From the NCBI GenBank assembly GCA_964497635.1, contig CAZCDB010000001.1, positions 1 through 57,210 on the forward strand: 57,210 nt of DNA. Reading direction: 5' to 3'. Origin of the DNA: CAMDWQ01 sp964497635 (GTDB taxonomy: Bacteria; Omnitrophota; Gorgyraeia; 2-02-FULL-51-18). Position numbers and translations under genes: made by a program. The notes under the pieces were generated by a model that worked only from the letters and a program-made list of their open reading frames with translations, ran no database searches and was not told the origin of the DNA. This document shows, piece after piece, positions 51,085-57,210 of this stretch (position 1 is its first letter; each line of letters opens with the position of its first letter).

Positions 51085-52185
51085 TTAAGTCTTCACCGTT
51101 TTATTCAATAGGAAAAGCCCGATACCACCAATCACTAGATTGGAAAATTGAAGTCCCAAGAATGGGTGCACGAGTCCTTTTTGGGCCAGGGCTTTACCAC
51201 CGATCAGAAGCATCCAGTAAGCGGTCATGAGTAAAAGACTGATCACAAAGCTGACAGACCGATGACTTCGTCGCGTGGTAATCCCCAAAGGAATTCCAAT
51301 CAAAAGAAAGGAGATACTAGATAGAGCCAAAGCCACTTTATTATGTATTTCGGCGGACAGGGGGTAGGTGGCTTTGATCCCTTCTTCTCCCAGGCTTTCG
51401 ATTTCATTTCTTAGTTCACGGATGGACATATCTTTGGGTTTTTTTCCCAATTTTTCAGTCTCTTTGATGTCCGATAGATTGAGCGGGAAGTCATAGGTTT
51501 TAAAATTGATGGTATAAAACTTGGCCGGGTCTTTGGCGTCCGGTTCATCGCTGGTGCCTTGGATCAGGCGAAGCTTGATAATGCCTTCTTCAGGTAGGGA
51601 GATCAGCTCACCTTTTTGAGCGGTGATGGTGCGAGTCGGTCTGCCTTCTTGGGGCTGGTAGATGCGGATCCCCTTAAGCTTGTTTTTATCGATTTCATAG
51701 ATAAAAATGACAAAATTTTTAAATTTCTTGATAAAAGTGCCTTCTTCCAGAGCCGCTGCGGGGTTTTCAATCCCGATCCGCTTAAGGAGAACCCGGTAGC
51801 GATAATGGGTGGAAGAGGCCAGTTGGTCGGAGAGAATCAATGTCAGGAGTGATAAAACAACAACGGTAAAAAAAAGAGGTTTTGCGATCTTCAAGAGGCT
51901 GATGCCGCTGGCACGCATGGCCATGATCTCATTGTCGTAGGAGAGTTTTCCAAAAAGCGACAAGGTTCCGATAAGCACAGACATAGGGATGATGAAAGTT
52001 AGCACAAAGGGCAGGGAGTACCAGAGAAGTTTTAACACGAGAAAAATATTTACTGATTTATTAAAAATAAAATCAGCCATCTGGACCAGGCCGCGTCCCA
52101 AAAGAAACAAGAGAATAAAAGCGCCAATCGAGAATAGGAATGGGGAGAAGAACTCCAGGATGATGTGGTTACGCAGGACTCTCAT
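51085..52185 (-). CDS. lptF: LPS export permease LptF
   Basis: 366 residues, same family and layout as LptG: three membrane helices, periplasmic domain (about 130-265), three helices. NEIMAMRASGISLLKIA near 85 is the family's coupling-helix region that contacts LptB. It is preceded by comF by only three bases, which suggests that the three genes share a transcript. Its presence indicates an LPS-bearing outer membrane. F and G are assigned by resemblance of the N-terminal ends. Confidence 0.9.
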   Translation of the reverse strand: MRVLRNHIILEFFSPFLFSIGAFILLFLLGRGLVQMADFIFNKSVNIFLVLKLLWYSLPFVLTFIIPMSVLIGTLSLFGKLSYDNEIMAMRASGISLLKIAKPLFFTVVVLSLLTLILSDQLASSTHYRYRVLLKRIGIENPAAALEEGTFIKKFKNFVIFIYEIDKNKLKGIRIYQPQEGRPTRTITAQKGELISLPEEGIIKLRLIQGTSDEPDAKDPAKFYTINFKTYDFPLNLSDIKETEKLGKKPKDMSIRELRNEIESLGEEGIKATYPLSAEIHNKVALALSSISFLLIGIPLGITTRRSHRSVSFVISLLLMTAYWMLLIGGKALAQKGLVHPFLGLQFSNLVIGGIGLFLLNKTVKT

Positions 52186-52188
52186 TTT

Positions 52189-52905
52189 TTATAATCCCCG
52201 TGCGACGGTTAACACGGTCACGGTGCTCGCACCCGCGGTGTGGAGGGTTTTGGCGCACTCGGAGGCGGTGAAGCCGGTGGTCAGGATATCATCCACCAGC
52301 AGGATGTGCTTACCCAGAAAAGGGTGATTGGCTTGAACCCGAAAAGAGCCTTCGATGTTGGCCAGGCGCTCACGTTTGTTGAGGAGGGACTGATGTTGTT
52401 TGGAGAGTTTTTTGGTCAAAAAGTGACTAAAATCCGGTTTTTGAATCTGCTTGGCCACCGCCTTGGAAAGAAGTGTTGACTGATTAAAACCCCGCTCTCT
52501 TTGCTGGAGAGCCTCCATGGGGACGCCGACCAGGCAGTCTATTCCTGAAGTGTCTAGGTGTTGATCGATAAAATCAAGGAGGGTCTGTGAGAAGAAATGA
52601 CCCAGGGATCGTTGGTTTTTATACTTAAACTGCTGTAAGAGCTCTCGTGTTTTACCCTCATACAGAAGGGCAGAATAGGCTCTCTGATAAGAAGGTTGCT
52701 GATCTTGGCATTGTCCGCAGCGCTGTCCTTCGGCGGCAGAGCCTCTACCGCAGACGATGCAGAAGGGGGGCCATATCTTAAGCAGGGCGGAGTGGCATTT
52801 TTTGCAAACTCCCAAGCGATCAGTCCAAGGCAATAGCTCGTCACAAGTCTGACAAATTTTTGGGAATAAAAGAGAGGAGGTGACCTCCAAGGCAGTTTGT
52901 ATCAT
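52189..52905 (-). CDS. comF: ComF-family phosphoribosyltransferase-like protein
   Basis: About 238 residues from the ATG at 52905 (an in-frame ATG at 52953 would overlap the divergent gene). The N-terminus has zinc-finger cysteines: CQTC, CKKC, CIVC and CGQC between about residues 15 and 70. The C-terminal PRT domain contains the PRPP-like loop ILLVDDILTTGFTASECAKT. ComF is needed for handling single-stranded DNA during natural transformation in model bacteria; the orphan pilin-like protein at 28750 hints at, but does not prove, competence. Confidence 0.9.
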   Translation of the reverse strand: MIQTALEVTSSLLFPKICQTCDELLPWTDRLGVCKKCHSALLKIWPPFCIVCGRGSAAEGQRCGQCQDQQPSYQRAYSALLYEGKTRELLQQFKYKNQRSLGHFFSQTLLDFIDQHLDTSGIDCLVGVPMEALQQRERGFNQSTLLSKAVAKQIQKPDFSHFLTKKLSKQHQSLLNKRERLANIEGSFRVQANHPFLGKHILLVDDILTTGFTASECAKTLHTAGASTVTVLTVARGL

Positions 52906-52913
52906 GGGGTTAA

Positions 52914-52938
52914 TATAACATAGGCTCGATGTTATAAT
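52914..52938. promoter_or_regulatory. Divergent promoter region with inverted repeat
   Basis: TATAACAT (52914-52921) and ATGTTATA (52929-52936) form an 8-bp inverted repeat with a seven-base spacer between comF and nth. TATAAT at 52933-52938 is a perfect -10 box ending seven bases before the nth ATG, so nth may be leaderless. The -35 regions are weak. Confidence 0.5.
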
Positions 52939-52945
52939 AAAGGCT

Positions 52946-53626
52946 ATGTCCAAAAGTCTATTGGCCGCTCAAGCTCTCCAAAACCTCCCCGGTTTTTTAA
53001 AACACTTGCGTCAAGAGGTCCTCCAATGGAAGGCACCTATTGTGGGGACTTTTGCTCAAGGGCCGCAGGCGCCTTTTAAAGTCCTTATTTCTACGCTGCT
53101 TAGCCTACGCACCAAAGATAAGACCACGGAAGAGGCTAGTCATCGGCTTTTTAAAAAGGCCCAGACCCCACAAGCTCTGGTCCAGTTAACGGCTACTGAG
53201 ATTGAGAAGCTGATTTATCCGGTAGGATTCTATCGTACGAAGGCTAAGAACCTTTTGGCGGTTTGCCGGGTGCTGATTGACCAATTTGGAGGGGAGGTCC
53301 CTTCGGATCTTGAAACGCTTTTGACTCTCAAGGGTGTGGGTCGAAAAACGGCCAACTTGGTGGTAACCGTGGGTTTTGGGAAGCCTGGAATTTGTGTGGA
53401 TACGCATGTGCATCGCATTTCCAACCGCTGGGGACTGGTCAAAACGCGCACACCCGATGAAACGGAGATGGCTTTAAGAAAAGTTTTACCCAGAAAATTT
53501 TGGATCGAGTACAACGACCTTCTTGTTTGCTTTGGTCAAAACCTTTGTCAGCCCGTTTCTCCTCTTTGCAGTCAGTGCAAACTCCAAAACCTTTGCCCAA
53601 GACTCGGGGTCAAATTCAGTCGATAA
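52946..53626 (+). CDS. nth: Endonuclease III (DNA glycosylase/AP lyase)
   Basis: 226 residues. It removes oxidised pyrimidines and nicks the strand. The helix-hairpin-helix LLTLKGVGRKTANLVV near 130 contains the catalytic Lys, and the catalytic Asp lies in VDTHVHRISNRWG near 150. A [4Fe-4S] site is present as C-x6-C-x2-C-x5-C (CQPVSPLCSQCKLQNLC) near the end. No clear ribosome-binding site at proper distance (AAAGG only two bases from the ATG), consistent with a leaderless start. Confidence 0.95.
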   Translation: MSKSLLAAQALQNLPGFLKHLRQEVLQWKAPIVGTFAQGPQAPFKVLISTLLSLRTKDKTTEEASHRLFKKAQTPQALVQLTATEIEKLIYPVGFYRTKAKNLLAVCRVLIDQFGGEVPSDLETLLTLKGVGRKTANLVVTVGFGKPGICVDTHVHRISNRWGLVKTRTPDETEMALRKVLPRKFWIEYNDLLVCFGQNLCQPVSPLCSQCKLQNLCPRLGVKFSR

Positions 53627-53695
53627 ATCAAACCAAAAGTGCTACACTAATTTTTTAAATTTTATCTAAAACCATACAAAAAATAGGTTGATTCA

Positions 53696-54685
53696 ATGAA
53701 AAGAGCTCTGATTACAGGAGTGACCGGACAAGACGGATCTTATCTGGCGGATTTTCTTTTGGAAAAAGGTTACAAAGTTTATGGCATCATCCGTCGTGCG
53801 AGCCAAATCAATACTTCTCGGCTGGATCATCTCTACGAAGAGCCTCAGATTGTCAACAAGCGTTTGGAGCTTGTCTACGGAGACATGAACGATGCTAGCT
53901 CCATCAACCGTATTTTACGCACGGTCCGTCCGGATGAGATCTATAACTTGGCGGCCCAAAGTCATGTCAAAGTCAGCTTTGAAATCCCTGAGTACACAGC
54001 AGAGGTCACCGGACTTGGGTGTCTACGAATTCTGGAAGCGATCGTAGAGTCGGGGATCAAGACCAAGTTTTATCAAGCTTCTTCTAGTGAGCTTTTTGGA
54101 CGCACGACCGTGGTTCCCCAAAATGAAAATACACCTTTTGCACCCTGCAGCCCTTATGCGGTCGCCAAATTATTTGCTTACTGGACGACCAAAAACTACC
54201 GGGAGGGTGCGGGGATTTTTGCCTGCAACGGGATCTTGTTTAATCACGAGTCTCCTCGGCGTGGAGAGACTTTTGTGACGAGAAAAATTACAATCGCTGT
54301 GGCTAAAATTAAGAAAGGCTTACGAGACAAGCTCTATTTAGGAAATATGGATGCGAAGCGGGATTGGGGCTATGCCAAGGATTATGTCGAGGCGATGTGG
54401 CTGATGCTGCAACAAAAAAAGGCGGATGATTTTGTCATCGCGACCGGTGAAACACACACGGTCAGAGAATTTGTGGAAGAAGCTTTTAGTTATGCTGGAT
54501 TGGATTGGAAAAAGCATGTTCGGATCGACAAGCGTTATTTTCGTCCTTTGGAAATTGACGTGTTGCATGGGGACTGTTCCAAGGCCAAGAAAAAACTAGG
54601 ATGGAAGCCTAAGACAAGTTTTAAAGAGCTTGTGCGAATTATGGTGGATGCGGACATGAAGGCGGTTGAATCGGGTCAGTTGTGA
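53696..54685 (+). CDS. gmd: GDP-mannose 4,6-dehydratase
   Basis: 329 residues of the short-chain dehydrogenase family, converting GDP-mannose to GDP-4-keto-6-deoxymannose for fucose or rhamnose units. NAD(P)-binding GVTGQDGSYLADFLLEKGY starts at residue 8; IIRRASQINTSRLDHL, the SSSELFG catalytic Ser/Glu block and YAVAKLFAYW (Tyr-x3-Lys) follow; FNHESPRRGETFVTRKI is the GMD signature. It overlaps the next dehydrogenase gene by four bases. The two suggest polysaccharide or O-antigen precursor synthesis. Confidence 0.95.
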   Translation: MKRALITGVTGQDGSYLADFLLEKGYKVYGIIRRASQINTSRLDHLYEEPQIVNKRLELVYGDMNDASSINRILRTVRPDEIYNLAAQSHVKVSFEIPEYTAEVTGLGCLRILEAIVESGIKTKFYQASSSELFGRTTVVPQNENTPFAPCSPYAVAKLFAYWTTKNYREGAGIFACNGILFNHESPRRGETFVTRKITIAVAKIKKGLRDKLYLGNMDAKRDWGYAKDYVEAMWLMLQQKKADDFVIATGETHTVREFVEEAFSYAGLDWKKHVRIDKRYFRPLEIDVLHGDCSKAKKKLGWKPKTSFKELVRIMVDADMKAVESGQL

Positions 54686-55971
54686 CAAAAACAGCCATCG
54701 TAGGATTGGGGTATGTAGGGCTTCCACTGGCGCTTCAATTTGTCCGCTCCGGAGTTTCTGTTTTGGGTTTGGATATTGATCCGGACAAAGTTATCTCCCT
54801 AAACAAGGGAAAAAGTTATATCCAGCATATTCCGGATCTTGAGATTGCGGAAGCCCTGGCCGCTGGGCGCTTTCAGGCTTCCTGTGATTTTTCAAAAGTT
54901 TCTGAAGTGGGAGCCGTCATTATTTGTGTCCCCACTCCCCTCAATAAAAATCGTGAGCCGGATATCTCTTATATTTTAAAAACAGGGGAGGCGATTGCGC
55001 CTCATCTGCGCCGTGGCATGATTGTGGTGCTTGAATCTACCACGTATCCGGGAACCACGGATGAGGATTTAAGAAAAGTACTCGAAAAGGGGTCGGCGCT
55101 TAAAGCGGGTGTTGATTTTAACCTGGCTTTTTCGCCGGAGCGAGAGGATCCCGGAAATCCTTTGAGCCGTGTCGGAGATATTCCGAAGGTGGTGGGTGGA
55201 CTGACTCCTCAATGTCTTGAAAAAACCAAAGCGCTTTATGAACAGGCGATTAAAAAGGTAATCCCTGTTTCTTCTTGCCGGGCGGCGGAAGCCACCAAGC
55301 TTCTTGAGAATATTTTCCGCAGTGTTAACATTGCTTTGGTCAATGAGCTCAAAGTGATTTATGCGGCGATGGGTATCGATATCTGGGAAGTGATTGAAGC
55401 GGCCAAAACCAAACCTTTTGGCTTTATGCCCTTTTATCCGGGGCCGGGTCTTGGGGGGCATTGCATTCCCATCGATCCTTTTTATCTAGCCTGGAAGGCA
55501 CGTGAGTATGGGAAGCCGACACGATTTATTGAGTTGGCGGGAGAGATCAATACTGCGATGCCTGAGTATGTGGTCAATCGTCTGGCGGAAGCACTCAACA
55601 GTCGTAAAAAAGCAATCAATGGAAGCCGGATTCTTTTGATGGGACTGGCTTACAAGCCCGATGTGGATGATATGAGAGAGTCGCCGACTTTTGTGTTGAT
55701 GGATCTACTGAAAGCCAGAGGAGCCCAGGTTGATTATTTCGATCCTCATATTCCAGTGATCAAACCCACGCGTGAGCATGCGCAGTGGGCGGGTTTAAAG
55801 TCTGTGGTCTGGAGCCAAGCCAATATTTCAAGTTATGATGCTGTTTTGATTTCCACGGCGCATCGACAGGTCTCGTACGAGCAGCTTTTTTTGTGGGCAG
55901 AGTGTATTGTGGATACCCGTAACGTGATGAAAGGTTCTTTGGCAGTCCCGGGAAAGGTTTTTAAAGCCTAA
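54682..55971 (+). CDS. Nucleotide-sugar dehydrogenase (UDP-N-acetylglucosamine/mannosamine type)
   Basis: 429 residues. It oxidises C6 of a UDP-sugar to the uronic acid in two NAD-dependent steps. IVGLGYVGLPLALQF at the N-terminus binds NAD, STTYPGTTDE and FSPEREDPGN are conserved, and Cys261 in GPGLGGHCIPIDPFYLAW is the catalytic thiol. The blocks fit the WbpA/WecC branch more than UDP-glucose dehydrogenase, but the substrate is not fixed by sequence. GTG start in the gmd stop. Confidence 0.9.
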   Translation: MTKTAIVGLGYVGLPLALQFVRSGVSVLGLDIDPDKVISLNKGKSYIQHIPDLEIAEALAAGRFQASCDFSKVSEVGAVIICVPTPLNKNREPDISYILKTGEAIAPHLRRGMIVVLESTTYPGTTDEDLRKVLEKGSALKAGVDFNLAFSPEREDPGNPLSRVGDIPKVVGGLTPQCLEKTKALYEQAIKKVIPVSSCRAAEATKLLENIFRSVNIALVNELKVIYAAMGIDIWEVIEAAKTKPFGFMPFYPGPGLGGHCIPIDPFYLAWKAREYGKPTRFIELAGEINTAMPEYVVNRLAEALNSRKKAINGSRILLMGLAYKPDVDDMRESPTFVLMDLLKARGAQVDYFDPHIPVIKPTREHAQWAGLKSVVWSQANISSYDAVLISTAHRQVSYEQLFLWAECIVDTRNVMKGSLAVPGKVFKA

Positions 55972-56312
55972 TGGAAAAAGACGAGCGCCCTTGGGGAAAA
56001 TATGAAGTGTTATGTGAAGCTCCGGGGACCAAGACGAAGCGGATTGAAGTCTATCCCGGAAAAAGATTTAGCTTACAGAAACATTTGAAGCGAGCTGAAA
56101 AATGGATTGTGATGACCGGCCAGGGGATCGCCACTGTCGGTGAACAACAAGTGAAGGTAGGTCCCGGATCTTTTGTGGATGTTCCTTGCGGGCAAACTCA
56201 TCGTATGCATAATATTGGGGAAACCCCTCTAGTGATTATTGAAGTTCAGTTTGGTAGCTACCTAGGAGAAGATGATATTGTACGATTCGAGGACGATTTT
56301 GGCCGAGCATAG
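55971..56312 (+). CDS. Cupin, mannose-6-phosphate isomerase type II-like
   Basis: 113 residues, one cupin barrel. RPWGKYEVLCE at the start, RFSLQKHLKRAEKWIVMTG with metal-site Gln/His/Glu, and VPCGQTHRMHNIG with the last His match the isomerase domain at the C-terminus of bifunctional ManC/AlgA proteins, here free-standing without the guanylyltransferase. It may make mannose-6-phosphate for GDP-mannose, used by gmd upstream. ATG shares a base with the previous stop. Confidence 0.82.
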   Translation: MEKDERPWGKYEVLCEAPGTKTKRIEVYPGKRFSLQKHLKRAEKWIVMTGQGIATVGEQQVKVGPGSFVDVPCGQTHRMHNIGETPLVIIEVQFGSYLGEDDIVRFEDDFGRA

Positions 56313-57096
56313 TAATCTGCTGAAAAAAACCAATCTCTTTTTTATTTTTTTAATTATCTCAGTAGCTTTTTTATCGGGCTGCGCGAAGCCTGCGATGAGG
56401 ACTTCGAGTACTTATTTTGCTCCCCCGACTCAAGTGATCCCACCCTCCCAAGGTTTTTACCACACCATCCAGAAGGGGCAGACTCTTTATTCCATCTCAA
56501 AGATTTACCGGGTGGATTTGGAAACGATTAAACGAGCCAATCGTATTTATGATCCTAGTTCTTTGGAAGTCGGACAGAAACTTTTTATTCCGCAAGCGGT
56601 GGCTTATACCTCCGGGCGGTCGTGGACTGGAGGGGCCGGTCCCGTTAGCTTTGACCAGGCTTTGCGGATTATTGGGCCCAGGAAAAATACTTATTTTTGG
56701 AAAACAATCACGGTGCATCATAGCGGGACGCGCCAAGGCAGTGCTCGCAGCTTTGAGCGGGATCATAAGCGTCGTAAGATGGGTGGGCTTTTTTATCATT
56801 TTGTCATTGGCAATGGCACTTCGACCGGGGATGGAGAAATTGAGACAGGGTTTCGGTGGCGGCGTCAAATCAAGGCCAATCGGCCTTATGACATCCAGAT
56901 TTGCTTGGTAGGAAATTTTGACAATCAGGAGGTTTCCTCGGCTCAGATGAACTCTCTGGTCAATTTGATCCGTGCAATTCAACAGGAATATCGAATCTCC
57001 ACCGGCAATGTGCGCCAGCACTGCGATATTCCGGGGAAACACACGGATTGCCCAGGAAAAAGATTTCCTTTTAGCCGCCTTCTATCGGCTTTATAA
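56299..57096 (+). CDS. LysM lipoprotein with amidase/PGRP domain
   Basis: About 265 residues. I take the TTG at 56299 because GAGG at 56289-56292 lies six bases before it and it gives a normal lipoprotein signal peptide (LLKKTNLFFIFLII ... LSGC); an ATG at 56272 is in frame and would overlap the cupin gene further. After the lipobox Cys comes a LysM domain (HTIQKGQTLYSISKIYRVD to VGQKLFIPQ), then an amidase_2/PGRP domain (TVHHSGT; HCDIPGKHTDCPGKRFP) with zinc-binding His, His and Cys-like positions. It probably cuts the peptide off peptidoglycan in the outer-membrane/periplasm space. Confidence 0.87.
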   Translation: MAEHSNLLKKTNLFFIFLIISVAFLSGCAKPAMRTSSTYFAPPTQVIPPSQGFYHTIQKGQTLYSISKIYRVDLETIKRANRIYDPSSLEVGQKLFIPQAVAYTSGRSWTGGAGPVSFDQALRIIGPRKNTYFWKTITVHHSGTRQGSARSFERDHKRRKMGGLFYHFVIGNGTSTGDGEIETGFRWRRQIKANRPYDIQICLVGNFDNQEVSSAQMNSLVNLIRAIQQEYRISTGNVRQHCDIPGKHTDCPGKRFPFSRLLSAL

Positions 57097-57117
57097 TTCA
57101 AGTACTGCTTTGGGTGT

Positions 57118-57206
57118 TGCGATGGGTCCGGGCCGACTGTCCGTACAGTCGGCACTTCGCTTCGGCCTTGACGGCCTTTGCGTCGCCGCTGCGGTTTCCC
57201 GTCGCA
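57118..57206. repeat. Hairpin-rich element at the right edge
   Basis: TGCGATGGG (57118-57126) and CCCGTCGCA (57198-57206) could pair with one G-T, enclosing GCCGACTGT/ACAGTCGGC (57132-57153) and smaller stems. The CGACTGTCC text recurs in the palindrome at 42501-42525. It may act as terminator for the amidase gene, may be another member of the repeat families, or both; the window ends here. Confidence 0.5.
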
Positions 57207-57210
57207 TCCT

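Overview
The window looks like chromosomal DNA of a Gram-negative bacterium from a little-studied phylum. An outer membrane is implied by LptF and LptG, a predicted outer-membrane porin, an AsmA-family protein, lipoproteins and a LysM amidase. My best guess is Candidatus Omnitrophota (former OP3). This rests on the general gene content and on a very large mosaic protein punctuated by a recurring G/A-A-R-L-A/S motif, which I associate with that group from memory. It is an inference, not a proof.

Layout. 1-7577: the 3' part of a giant multidomain gene, open at the left edge. 7607-8275: a VapBC-type toxin-antitoxin pair with its own promoter and palindromic operator. 8283-20118: aroD, then a compact purine operon purB-S-Q-L-(small ORF)-F-M-D-E that runs into a phosphatase gene, rpiB and glyA. 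GlyA supplies one-carbon units to the same pathway; purC, purN, purH and purK are not here. 20128-21821: two membrane-related genes, one an HTTM-DCC fusion. 21811-26053 (minus): a cupredoxin, a membrane diguanylate cyclase and a porin in one overlapping operon. 26130-28643 (minus): a fatty-acid desaturase, a tiny basic protein and MgtE. 28750-29997: an orphan pilin-like protein and an NAD-kinase-like protein.

30050-37455 is a nine-gene, tightly overlapping lipid-modification operon. It holds a GbsR/MarR regulator, a desaturase, a DUF1295 protein, two cyclopropane-synthase-family methyltransferases, a flavin oxidoreductase, DUF1365, a chalcone-isomerase-like protein and a hotdog thioesterase. 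It lies behind a good sigma-70 promoter overlapped by a perfect 9-bp palindrome. 37598-41679: a 49-residue lipoprotein, a cysteine-clamped PKD-repeat protein, AsmA, a short MscL and an exported rhodanese whose coding region contains a perfect terminator hairpin.

41680-42958 is a tRNA array (Arg-CCG, Lys-CTT, Leu-TAG, Gly-GCC) riddled with structured hairpin repeats of at least two families. Paired differences between copies preserve the stems, and three of the four tRNAs have partial duplicate ends next to such elements. This and the giant motif-punctuated protein are the two most unusual things in the window.

42959-49987: PTS regulatory proteins (EIIA, HPr, Enzyme I) around a membrane-anchored YvcK, a nucleotidyltransferase, then metK and ahcY, which make SAM and clear its by-product. 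49992-52905 (minus): comF-lptF-lptG. 52946-57096: nth, GDP-mannose dehydratase, a nucleotide-sugar dehydrogenase, a small cupin and a LysM amidase lipoprotein. The window ends in another hairpin-rich stretch.
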